Shown here: piece by piece, positions 44,269 to 51,596 of the stretch
Layout: each line of letters begins with the position of its first letter
Numbering within the stretch: position 1 is the first letter of the stretch
DNA from: Streptomyces canus
GTDB lineage: Bacteria; Actinomycetota; Actinomycetes; Streptomycetales; Streptomycetaceae
NCBI RefSeq assembly: GCF_030815415.1
Contig: NZ_JAUSWW010000001.1
Coordinates: 4,216,001-4,280,000, forward strand
Direction: 5' to 3'
Length of the DNA: 64,000 bases
Program-made: the position numbers and the translations under genes
Notes under the pieces: model-generated
Databases searched by the model: none
What the model saw: only the letters and a program-made list of their open reading frames with translations
Told to the model about the DNA's origin: nothing

Positions 44269-45366
44269 GGGTGACGAGTAGAGGTTCTCCTTGTTGACCT
44301 CATGCACGTGGTCATGACGATGATGCCCTGGAACATGCGTATCCGTCACAGGAAGCGAGGAATCCGCCGAAAGATCCCATGATGATGGCGTTCGGTTCCG
44401 GGCGACCATCTCCGCACCCAGCGCGGCCACCATCGCCCCGTTGTCCGTGCACAGCTTCGGCCGCGGCACCCGCAGCCGGATCCCGGCCGCCTCGCACCGC
44501 TCCTGGGCCAGCACCCGCAGCCGGGAGTTCGCGGCGACACCGCCGCCGATCATCAGATGGTCGACGCCCTCGTCCTTGCAGGCACGGACGGCCTTGCGGG
44601 TCAGCACGTCCACGACCGCCTCCTGGAAGGACGCCGCCACGTCCCGCACCGGCACCTCCTCACCGGCGGCCCGCCTGGCCTCGATCCAACGGGCCACGGC
44701 GGTCTTCAGACCGGAGAAGGAGAAGTCGTACAGCGGGTCACGCGGCCCGGTCAGCCCGCGCGGGAACGCGATCGCGCTCGGGTCGCCCTCCTTCGCGTAC
44801 CGGTCGATGACCGGACCGCCGGGGAAACCGAGGTTCAGCACGCGCGCGATCTTGTCGAAGGCCTCGCCCGCCGCGTCGTCGATGGTCGCGCCCATGGGCC
44901 GCACATCGGAGGTGATGTCGCTCGACAACAGCAGGGAGGAATGACCCCCGGACACCAGCAGCGCCATCGTCGGCTCGGGCAGCGCCCCGTGCTCCAGCTG
45001 GTCCACGCAGATGTGGGAGGCGAGGTGGTTGACGCCGTACAGCGGCTTGCCGAGCGCGTAGGCGTACGCCTTCGCCGCCGAAACGCCGACCAGCAGCGCG
45101 CCCGCCAGCCCGGGACCGGCGGTCACCGCGATGCCGTCCAGGTCCTTCGCCGTGACACCGGCTTCCTTCAGCGCGCGCTCGATGGTCGGCACCATCGCCT
45201 CCAGGTGCGCACGCGAGGCGACCTCGGGCACGACCCCGCCGAAACGGGCGTGCTCGTCGACGCTGGAGGCGATCGCGTCCGCGAGCAGGGTGGTGCCGCG
45301 GACGATGCCGACGCCGGTCTCGTCGCAGGAGGTCTCGATGCCGAGGACGAGAGGTTCGTCAGTCAT
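44254..45366 (-). CDS. tsaD: tRNA t6A threonylcarbamoyl transferase subunit TsaD
   Basis: Transfers the threonylcarbamoyl group to A37 of ANN-decoding tRNAs, working with TsaB and TsaE. 370 residues. ASKHA fold start VLGIETSCDETG, the metal-binding histidines in VNHLASHI (about 111-118), TAGPGLAGALLVG, LVSGGHSSLL and GGGVAANSRLR. The C-terminus is His-rich (PGHHRHDHVHE), then VNKENLYSSPAPRL; the last codons and the TAG lie inside the left-end hairpin of the IscB element, so the natural end was probably replaced by a few new residues. It overlaps rimI by 8 bases, in an operon tsaE-tsaB-rimI-tsaD-like order with tsaB and rimI. Confidence 0.95.
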   Translation of the reverse strand: MTDEPLVLGIETSCDETGVGIVRGTTLLADAIASSVDEHARFGGVVPEVASRAHLEAMVPTIERALKEAGVTAKDLDGIAVTAGPGLAGALLVGVSAAKAYAYALGKPLYGVNHLASHICVDQLEHGALPEPTMALLVSGGHSSLLLSSDITSDVRPMGATIDDAAGEAFDKIARVLNLGFPGGPVIDRYAKEGDPSAIAFPRGLTGPRDPLYDFSFSGLKTAVARWIEARRAAGEEVPVRDVAASFQEAVVDVLTRKAVRACKDEGVDHLMIGGGVAANSRLRVLAQERCEAAGIRLRVPRPKLCTDNGAMVAALGAEMVARNRTPSSWDLSADSSLPVTDTHVPGHHRHDHVHEVNKENLYSSPAPRL

Positions 45367-45877
45367 TGTTCTCGGTTCCTTGTTCGGAGGTGGAACCCGC
45401 GGCGGAGCCGCCCTTGGATTCCGTGGTCAGTCGCATGACCAGGGCGTCGACGCTGCCGGGCTGGTAGTAGCCGCGCCGGAAGCCGATCGCCTCGAAGCCG
45501 TACCGCTCGTAGAGCTTCTGCGCGCGCACGTTGTCGATCCGGCACTCCAGCATCACTTCGGCGCACTCGAAGGCGGTGGCCGCGCGCAGGAGTTCGGTCA
45601 GCAGCCGCCCGCCGAGTCCGGTGCCCCAATAGTCGCGGGCGACGGCGATGGTCTGCACGTCGGCGAGGTCACCGGACGCGGCGATCCCGGCGTACCCGAC
45701 GAGCCGTTCACCGTCCTCGGCGACGACGAAGCGCCGGGTCGCCGAAGCGCCGCGCGCATGGGCCAGCTCGGACCAGAACATGCCCCGCGACCAGGCGTCC
45801 TCGGGAAAGAGGTCCTTCTCCAGCACCAGGACGGGATCGATGTCCCACCAGCGCATCTCGCGCAGCACGGCGGTCAC
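45359..45877 (-). CDS. rimI: Ribosomal-protein-alanine acetyltransferase RimI
   Basis: A 172-residue GNAT N-acetyltransferase, RimI group (N-terminal acetylation of ribosomal protein S18 in E. coli). GTG 45877 overlaps the tsaB stop by 4 bases (GTGA). The GNAT acetyl-CoA loop is seen in DVQTIAVARDYWGTGLGGRLLTEL (RxxGxG variant) and the C-terminal NVRAQKLYERYGFEAIGFRRGYY is typical of the family. It sits between tsaB and tsaD as in most actinomycetes and overlaps tsaD by 8 bases. Confidence 0.94.
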   Translation of the reverse strand: MTAVLREMRWWDIDPVLVLEKDLFPEDAWSRGMFWSELAHARGASATRRFVVAEDGERLVGYAGIAASGDLADVQTIAVARDYWGTGLGGRLLTELLRAATAFECAEVMLECRIDNVRAQKLYERYGFEAIGFRRGYYQPGSVDALVMRLTTESKGGSAAGSTSEQGTENND

Positions 45878-46530
45878 TTGGGGGTGACCACCTTGTAGTT
45901 CTTCGGCACCTGGGCGTCGGGCCGGCGCAGATACAGCGGCCGCGGGGCGGGGAGTTCCGCACCGGCGGCGAGTCTCTCGGCGGCGAGCGCGGCGAGCGCG
46001 GCGGCGGAGACATGCTCGGGCTCACGCGCGACCGGGAAGGTGTCCGGGTAGAGCAGCGCCCCCGCCCCGACCGCGGGCAGACCCGCGACCTGCTCGGCGA
46101 TCTCGGCGGGCCGGTCGACGGCCGGGTCGGTCAGCCGCGTACGGGAGTCGGCGTAGCGCGCCCAGTAGACCTCCTTGCGCCGCGCGTCGGTCGCCACGAC
46201 GAAGGGGCCCTCGTCGATGTCGGCGGCGTAGGCGAGTCCGTCGAGCGTGCACACACCGTGCACGGGGACGCCGAGCGCGAGCCCGAAGGTGTCGGCGGTC
46301 ATCAGTCCGACGCGCAGTCCGGTGTAGGGACCGGGCCCGATGCCTACGACGATGCCGGTGACGGCGTCGAGTTTCAGCCCGGCCTCGGCGAGGACACGGT
46401 CGACGGCCGGCAGCAGCAGCTCGCCGTGCCGGCGCGCGTCCACCTGACTCGAAGAGGTGACGACGTCCGTACCGTCATGCAGCGCGACGGTCACGGCGGG
46501 GGTGGCGGTATCCAGAGCGAGCAAGAGCAC
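45874..46530 (-). CDS. tsaB: tRNA t6A biosynthesis protein TsaB
   Basis: A 218-residue ASKHA-fold partner of TsaD in t6A37 synthesis. GTG 46530 starts VLLLALDTATPAVTVAL. Characteristic RRHGELLLPAVDRVLAEAG and GPGPYTGLRVGLMTADTFGLALG phrases are seen. Full length for actinomycetes. First gene of the tightly overlapping tsaB-rimI-tsaD group. No clear ribosome site is resolved. Confidence 0.94.
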   Translation of the reverse strand: MLLLALDTATPAVTVALHDGTDVVTSSSQVDARRHGELLLPAVDRVLAEAGLKLDAVTGIVVGIGPGPYTGLRVGLMTADTFGLALGVPVHGVCTLDGLAYAADIDEGPFVVATDARRKEVYWARYADSRTRLTDPAVDRPAEIAEQVAGLPAVGAGALLYPDTFPVAREPEHVSAAALAALAAERLAAGAELPAPRPLYLRRPDAQVPKNYKVVTPK

Positions 46531-46638
46531 GCAAACAGCCTACGGCTCCCGCGCCGCGCGTATCGCCGCCCCGGTCGCGGGCGCCCCGACTGCTAACGTC
46601 GCCGAGGATCACGCCGTACGACAACGAGGTGGACGACC

Positions 46639-47193
46639 GTGTCAAGCACCAGCGCCTGGATTGTGACCGGGCTCACCACGGCGGCCCTGGTCACGGTGGG
46701 TGTCCTGGCCTACCAGGCCTCGGCGAGCGTCCCGGTCGCGCTCGGCACCTCGCACCGCAGCGGTGAGCCCGCGGCCGCCGCCTCGAAGGCGCTCCGCGAC
46801 ACCGGACACCCCACCGCCCTGCCCGCCGGCTCCGGCAAGGGTGAACGGGTCGTGTACTCGGTGGACGACGACCGGGTCTGGCTGGTTCGTAAGGACGACC
46901 GGGTCCAGCGCACCTTCAAGGTCACCCCGGGCACGGTCGACCCGATCCCGGGCTCCTACTCCGTCACGTCCCGCTCGAACTCGGTCACCGGCACCGACGG
47001 CATCCCCGTCGAGCACGTCGTCCGCTTCACCAGCGTCGACAGCGTCACGATCGGCTTCAGCGCGGCAGTCGACGGCCCGACACCGGAGAACGACCCCACG
47101 GCGAAAACGGGCGGCATCCGCGAGTCCCGCGAGGACGGCAACGCAATGTGGGACTTCGCGACGATCGGGCAACGGGTCGTAGTAATCCGCTGA
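46639..47193 (+). CDS. Membrane-anchored L,D-transpeptidase-like protein without catalytic Cys
   Basis: A 184-residue protein from GTG 46639 (ribosome site GAGG). One N-terminal membrane span (about 5-28) and an outer domain that follows the YkuD fold: RVWLVRKDDRVQRTFKVTPGTVDPIPGSYSV, then GIPVEHVVRFTS. Where active L,D-transpeptidases have HGCVRL..., it has TGGIRESREDGNAMWDFATIG (158-178): the nucleophilic Cys and its His are lost. Compare the intact protein at 50640-51515 (C261). It may bind rather than cut peptidoglycan, or be a decayed copy. Divergent from tsaB; near no partner. Confidence 0.75.
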   Translation: MSSTSAWIVTGLTTAALVTVGVLAYQASASVPVALGTSHRSGEPAAAASKALRDTGHPTALPAGSGKGERVVYSVDDDRVWLVRKDDRVQRTFKVTPGTVDPIPGSYSVTSRSNSVTGTDGIPVEHVVRFTSVDSVTIGFSAAVDGPTPENDPTAKTGGIRESREDGNAMWDFATIGQRVVVIR

Positions 47194-47203
47194 GCGATGG
47201 CGC

Positions 47204-47256
47204 GCCCCTTCAGGGGCGCGGGGCTGTATCGATATGCGGCTCCGCCGCGCTGGGGG
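47204..47256. repeat. Dispersed intergenic repeat, copy 2
   Basis: Begins with the hairpin GCGCCCCTTCAGGGGCGC and continues GGGGCTGTATCGATATGCGG then CTCCGCCGCG, the same order as copy 1 at 17909-18000. It follows the YkuD-like gene and may also act as its terminator. Confidence 0.65.
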
Positions 47257-47325
47257 TCCCCCGCTCGAGCGAAGTCGAGAGTGGGGGAGCGACCAGCCCA
47301 CCGGCCCGCAGGCAAAGAACCAACC

Positions 47326-47499
47326 TCAGGCGGCTTTGCGCTGCCCGGCAGCAGACGACCGCACCGCTTCCCGGTCAGGCACCCGCGGCGGCGTGGAAAT
47401 CACGTTCGCCGCAGCACAGGCCGCCAGCAAGTCCCGCATGGGAACCGGCACCGCGGACACCACACGCGGCGCCGCCTCGTCTCGTTCCGTGGCCGCCAT
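47326..47499 (-). CDS. Small hypothetical protein of 57 residues
   Basis: A short gene found by reading: ATG 47499, MAATERDEAAPRVV, ends AGQRKAA with stop at 47326-47328. A strong ribosome site GGAGGCGTCC lies just upstream of the ATG, and a near-perfect 10-bp inverted repeat is at 47528-47549, 28 bases further on. The centre VPVPMRDLLAACAAANVISTPPRVPD has one cysteine and no membrane span or HTH. Codon use is Streptomyces-like. No family is recognised. Confidence 0.7.
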   Translation of the reverse strand: MAATERDEAAPRVVSAVPVPMRDLLAACAAANVISTPPRVPDREAVRSSAAGQRKAA

Positions 47500-47527
47500 G
47501 GACGCCTCCTGAGCACCGGGGGCGGAC

Positions 47528-47549
47528 GTAGTTAGGTAGACCTAACTAC
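47528..47549. promoter_or_regulatory. Palindromic operator upstream of the 57-residue gene
   Basis: GTAGTTAGGT (47528-47537), AG, ACCTAACTAC (47540-47549): 10-bp perfect arms, 2-base centre, in a region otherwise rich in G+C. It lies 28 bases upstream of the small gene. An operator is likely; the regulator is not identified. Confidence 0.7.
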
Positions 47550-47656
47550 GAACTGGATACCATGTCACCACGCACACGACCGCAAATGCAATATCTTGCC
47601 GACGTCTTGTCGGAATATTCATCCACCGATGCTCGAGCGGGGCAGCGCGCGCAGGC

Positions 47657-48169
47657 TCAGGCGGTCAGCACACCGAGGCCGACGGCCGCCCAGCGCTCCC
47701 CTAGCCCGGTCAGCGTCACGTGCCGCACCTCGTCGGTGGTGTCCCCGACGGCACGGTGGATCCGCACCTGGAGCCGCTCGGCGGTGAGCTCCTCGACCTT
47801 GCCCTCGCCCCACTCCACGACGATCACCGAGTCGGACAGCGAGACATCGAGATCGAGGTCCTCCATCTCGTCGAGCCCGCCGCCCAGGCGGTACGCGTCG
47901 ACGTGGACGAGCGGCGGACCGTCACCGAGGGAGGGGTGCACCCGGGCGATCACGAAGGTCGGGGACGTGACGGCTCCCCGCACGCCCAGCCCCTCCCCCA
48001 GCCCCCGGGTCAGCGTCGTCTTGCCCGCCCCGAGCTCGCCGCTGAGCATCACGAGATCCCCGGCGCGCAGCAGCTTGGCCAGCTTCAGGCCCAGCTCACG
48101 CATCTGCTCGGGGGAGGTGACGGTCAGTTCGGTCTCAACCGGGTTGTGCGGTGCTGCTGGTGCTTCCAT
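47657..48169 (-). CDS. tsaE: tRNA t6A biosynthesis ATPase TsaE
   Basis: A 170-residue P-loop ATPase that drives the TsaB-TsaD complex. Walker A is GELGAGKTTLTRGLGEGLGV (about 45-65), followed by the TSPTF motif of the family (VTSPTFVIARVHP), YRLGG and the VVEWGEGKVEEL strand. ATG 48169 is chosen; the open frame extends upstream but the ATG lies only 34 bases inside the end of the hydrolase gene, with which it overlaps. It probably forms an operon with the hydrolase and alr, read in the order alr-hydrolase-tsaE. Confidence 0.93.
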   Translation of the reverse strand: MEAPAAPHNPVETELTVTSPEQMRELGLKLAKLLRAGDLVMLSGELGAGKTTLTRGLGEGLGVRGAVTSPTFVIARVHPSLGDGPPLVHVDAYRLGGGLDEMEDLDLDVSLSDSVIVVEWGEGKVEELTAERLQVRIHRAVGDTTDEVRHVTLTGLGERWAAVGLGVLTA

Positions 48170-49370
48170 AGCCACCCACGGTAGCTCCTGCCGGCACGGC
48201 ACCCGCGCGGGTGAGGAGGTCCGCGATGCGGTCGGTGACCACTTCCGGGTGTTCCAGCATCACCAGGTGCCCGGCGTCCGGCACGAGCACCAGTTCGGCG
48301 TCCGGCAGCAGCCCGGCGATGGCCTCGCTGTGCTCGCTGGGCGTGACGAGGTCCCCGATCCCGGCCAGCACGAGCACCGGGAGATCCATGAAGTGGGCGA
48401 GCGCCTCGGTCTTGTCGTGGTCGGTGAACGCCGGATAGAACTCGGCGACCACGTCGATCGGCGTCCCCTCGATCATCCGCTCGGCGAACCGGGCGACGGC
48501 CGGGTCCACGTCCCGGCTCGCGAACGAGTACCGCTTGATGATCCCCGCGAACAGGTCGGCGGTGGCCTGCCGGCCCTTCTCCACCAGGTCGGCCCGCTGC
48601 CCCAGCGCCTTCAGCACCCCGGGCAGGATCCGTCGTACGGCATTCACTCCCGCGACGGGCAGCCCGAAGTTGACCTCGCCGAGCCGCCCCGACGACGTGC
48701 CGACGAGGGCGACGGCGACCACCCGCTCACGGATGAGTTCGGGAAACGCGTCGGCGAGCGCCATGACGGTCATCCCGCCCATGGAGTGCCCCACGAGCAC
48801 GATCGGTCCCTCGGGCGCGGCGGCGTCGATGACGGCCTTCAGATCGCGCCCCAGCTCGTCGATGCTGACCGGAACGTCGTCCTGCACCTGCTGCACCCCG
48901 CGCCCGGACCGGCCGTGGCTGCGCTGGTCCCAGTGGACGGTCCGCACGACTCCGCGCAGTGCGGCCCGCTGGAAGTGCCAGGAGTCCTGGCTGAGGCAGT
49001 AGCCGTGGCTGAAGACGACGGTGACGGGCAGCGGGGCCTTGCGTCCGAAGAGCCGGCGCCGGCGCGGGGCGGACCCGCCCTCCGGCTCCACGTCGTCGAC
49101 CTCGTAGTACAGCTCGGTGCCGTCGTCGGCGTACGCCTTGCCGGGCATGCCACGCAGCGAGCCGTAGGGCCCGGCGGAGTCGAGCGCGAGCCGCGCCTTC
49201 TTCCGCATGCCGCGCCCGACGGTCATCCGCTCGAGGGCGACACCGGCCGCCGCTCCCGCCGCGACCACGCCTATCGCGGCACCCGCGATCCCGGTCGCCC
49301 TGCGCCAGCTCCCGGCCGCCCCCGTGGCGGAGACCACGGCTACGACAGCCTCCGCGCTGCTCTCGCTCAC
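48135..49370 (-). CDS. Alpha/beta hydrolase
   Basis: A 411-residue alpha/beta-hydrolase. The start GTG 49370 follows GAGGAGCGG. An N-terminal membrane-like stretch (SWRRATGIAGAAIGVVAAGAAAGVAL, about 20-45) suggests anchoring. The catalytic serine is in VGHSMGG, with the oxyanion segment VFSHGYCLSQDSW, and the acid and His likely in AGIGDLVTPSEH and VPDAGHLVMLEHP. A WDQRSHGRSG phrase fits the esterase/lipase group. Its place between alr and tsaE is common in actinomycetes; the substrate is unknown. Confidence 0.88.
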   Translation of the reverse strand: MSESSAEAVVAVVSATGAAGSWRRATGIAGAAIGVVAAGAAAGVALERMTVGRGMRKKARLALDSAGPYGSLRGMPGKAYADDGTELYYEVDDVEPEGGSAPRRRRLFGRKAPLPVTVVFSHGYCLSQDSWHFQRAALRGVVRTVHWDQRSHGRSGRGVQQVQDDVPVSIDELGRDLKAVIDAAAPEGPIVLVGHSMGGMTVMALADAFPELIRERVVAVALVGTSSGRLGEVNFGLPVAGVNAVRRILPGVLKALGQRADLVEKGRQATADLFAGIIKRYSFASRDVDPAVARFAERMIEGTPIDVVAEFYPAFTDHDKTEALAHFMDLPVLVLAGIGDLVTPSEHSEAIAGLLPDAELVLVPDAGHLVMLEHPEVVTDRIADLLTRAGAVPAGATVGGYGSTSSTAQPG

Positions 49371-49421
49371 GTACCGCTCCTCTTCGCCGGACTGCTGGAC
49401 CACCACTTGCTGCTGGGTCGG

Positions 49422-50594
49422 TTACCCCGGTTGTCCCTCATTCACATAGACGCGGGGAATGCGGCTTCCGATCCGGGTGACGATTTCGTACGCGATGGTC
49501 CCGGCCGCCTGGGCCCAGTCCTCGGCGGTGGGCTCACCGCGGTCGCCGGGCCCGAAGAGGATCGCCTCCGAGCCGGTCTCGGGCTCGTCGCCGCCGAGGT
49601 CGACGACGAACTGGTCCATGGCGATCCGTCCCGCGACGGTCCGCCACTTGCCGGCGACCAGGACGGGTCCGGTGCCGGAGGCGTGTCGCGGGACGCCGTC
49701 CGCGTAGCCGACGGGCACCAGGCCGAGGGTGGTCTCGCCGGGGGTGACGTAGTGGTGTCCGTAGCTGACGCCGTGCCCGCCCGGGACCCGCTTGACCAGC
49801 GCCACCGACGCGCTCAGCGTCATCACCGGGCGCAGTCCGAAGTCGGCCGGGCTGCCGAGCTCGGGGCTCGGCGAGATGCCGTAGACGGCGACGCCGGTCC
49901 GCACGAGGTCGAAGTGGGTCTCGGGAAGCGTGAGCGTGGCCGGTGAGTTGGCGATGTGCCGCACCTCGGGCCGGACGCCGGCCTCTTCGGCGTACGCCAC
50001 CATCTCGCGGAACAGGGTGAGCTGGGCGGCGATGGAGGGGTGCCCGGGTTCGTCGGCGCAGGCGAAGTGCGACCAGAGTCCGGTGACGCGCAGGAGGCCC
50101 GCTTCCTCGGCCCGCAGGGCGTGGGCGACCAGCTCGGCCCAGTCGTCCCCCGGCTGGCAGCCGTTCCGCCCCAGGCCGGTGTCGGCCTTGAGCTGCACGC
50201 GCGCGGGGACACCGGCCTCCCGGGCGGCCGCGACGACCTCGTCCAGGGCCCACATCCCGCTGACGGAGACGTCGAGGTCGGCCTCGACGGCCTCCCTCCA
50301 GGGTCCGCCCGGGGTCCAGAGCCAGCACATGACGCGGACGTCGCGCAGGCCCTCGCGCCGCAGCTCGAGGGCCTCCTCGGGCGTCGCCGTGCCCAGCCAG
50401 GTCGCCCCCGCCTCGACGGCCGCGCGGGCGCACGGCACCGCCCCGTGGCCGTACGCGTCGGACTTGACCACGGCCATCAGGGCCGCGCCCGGCGCGAGGG
50501 CGCGCAGGGCCCGCACATTGGCCCGCAGGGCGGCCAGGTCGATCTCGGCGCGGGCGCGCAGGGGCGCGCTCCGCGGGGCAGGTGTCTCACTCAT
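49422..50594 (-). CDS. alr: Alanine racemase
   Basis: PLP enzyme that makes D-alanine for peptidoglycan. 390 residues. PLP lysine K44 is in AVVKSDAYGHG; the catalytic tyrosine is in GVSYGHHYV, and the DFGLRPVMTL and GYADGVPR strands bind the cofactor phosphate. ATG 50594 starts MSETPAPRSAPLRARAEIDLAAL, a typical N-terminus. Followed by the hydrolase and tsaE genes, an order shared with M. tuberculosis. Confidence 0.96.
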   Translation of the reverse strand: MSETPAPRSAPLRARAEIDLAALRANVRALRALAPGAALMAVVKSDAYGHGAVPCARAAVEAGATWLGTATPEEALELRREGLRDVRVMCWLWTPGGPWREAVEADLDVSVSGMWALDEVVAAAREAGVPARVQLKADTGLGRNGCQPGDDWAELVAHALRAEEAGLLRVTGLWSHFACADEPGHPSIAAQLTLFREMVAYAEEAGVRPEVRHIANSPATLTLPETHFDLVRTGVAVYGISPSPELGSPADFGLRPVMTLSASVALVKRVPGGHGVSYGHHYVTPGETTLGLVPVGYADGVPRHASGTGPVLVAGKWRTVAGRIAMDQFVVDLGGDEPETGSEAILFGPGDRGEPTAEDWAQAAGTIAYEIVTRIGSRIPRVYVNEGQPG

Positions 50595-50639
50595 GGCGCC
50601 CCCAGTCTCTCAGAGGGGTCCGACAGTCCCCGCGGACGC

Positions 50640-51515
50640 CTATGCTCCCGGTCGCCGCCCCCAGACATAGACCCGGTCGCCCTTCCTCAGCACGCCCCAC
50701 AGCCTGCGCGCGTCCCCGAGCCGCAGATTGACGCAGCCCATCGAGCCGACGGTGGTGAAGATGCTGCCGTAGACGGCGTGGAAGGCCTGGCCGCCGCTGA
50801 AGAACTGCGCGTAGGGCATGGGCTGGTGGTAGAGCGTGGACACATGGTTCTTGTGCTTCCAGTAGACCTTGAACCAGCCCGTACGGGTCTTGTACCCGGC
50901 CCGTCCGCTCCGCATGGGCACCGGCCCGAAGACGACCTTCTTGCCCTTCTGCACCCAGGTGATCTGCCGGTCGAGATCGACACAGGCGACGCGGTACGTG
51001 CGGACCGGGCACTTCTTGGCGGCGTTGGGGTTCTTCTTCGCGGACAGGTACTGCATCCGGGACCAGGTGACCGGCCCCGCGAACCCGATGGCGGGCTTGA
51101 TCTTCTGCTTGACCTGGAAAGCCCGGATGGCCTTGCAGTCGGCCTTGGACTGCTTCCCGTCCACCTTCAGCTTCAGCCACCGCTCGACCTGCCGCTGATA
51201 GGGCCCGCGTGAGGTGGTGCACGAGACCCGGGCGACGGCGTCGGCGAGCGGCACATACTCGACCAGGTCGTACGCCCCCGGAGCGGCCTGCGCCGGTTCG
51301 ACGGCATCCTCCTGGGCGGTGGGCTCGTACACCCGCGGCGCGAGGGCCTGGTCGGGGCTGTCGATCTGCCAGGGCTGGTACTCGCCGGGGACGAGTTCGG
51401 CCTCGGAGCCGGGGGCGGGCGGCGGGGGCGCGGCGGAGGCGGTTCCGGCGGGCAGCACGGTGGCGGCCACGAGGAGCGCCGTGACGCCCCGGCGGGCGAT
51501 ATGTCTGCTGATCAT
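50640..51515 (-). CDS. Secreted L,D-transpeptidase with peptidoglycan-binding domain
   Basis: A 291-residue exported protein. The signal peptide ends near residue 29 (GTASAA). A Pro-rich spacer leads to a PG_binding_1 domain (about 104-150, GPYQRQVERWLKLKVDGKQ..AIRAFQVKQKI), then the YkuD domain from about 172. The active site is complete: H246 in AFHAVYG and nucleophile C261 in VGSMGCVNLR. It forms 3-3 cross-links in peptidoglycan. Two extra cysteine pairs are seen (C99/C127, C169/C178), perhaps disulfides. It is separate from alr by 45 bases; no operon is certain. Confidence 0.93.
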   Translation of the reverse strand: MISRHIARRGVTALLVAATVLPAGTASAAPPPPAPGSEAELVPGEYQPWQIDSPDQALAPRVYEPTAQEDAVEPAQAAPGAYDLVEYVPLADAVARVSCTTSRGPYQRQVERWLKLKVDGKQSKADCKAIRAFQVKQKIKPAIGFAGPVTWSRMQYLSAKKNPNAAKKCPVRTYRVACVDLDRQITWVQKGKKVVFGPVPMRSGRAGYKTRTGWFKVYWKHKNHVSTLYHQPMPYAQFFSGGQAFHAVYGSIFTTVGSMGCVNLRLGDARRLWGVLRKGDRVYVWGRRPGA

Positions 51516-51534
51516 GCGATCAGAGAAACGTGGG

Positions 51535-51564
51535 CCCCGCGAGGACAGGGGGTACCACGCGGGG
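51535..51564 (-). terminator. Possible nnr terminator hairpin
   Basis: CCCCGCG (51535-51541) and CGCGGGG (51558-51564) form a 7-bp stem with a 16-base loop, 33 bases past the nnr stop. The long loop makes it a weak call. Confidence 0.4.
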
Positions 51565-51596
51565 AGGTCACTCGTACGTACGCTACGCAGCCCCGG

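Noticed and set aside
43968..44336. Extra N-terminal coding sequence before iscB
   Set aside because: In frame and open, but without coding character, full of RNA hairpins, and IscB proteins start at the VFVLD region.
47528..47549. Iron box (DtxR/DmdR site)
   Set aside because: It shares TTAGGT and CCTAA, but the spacing is shorter than the 19-base iron-box consensus.
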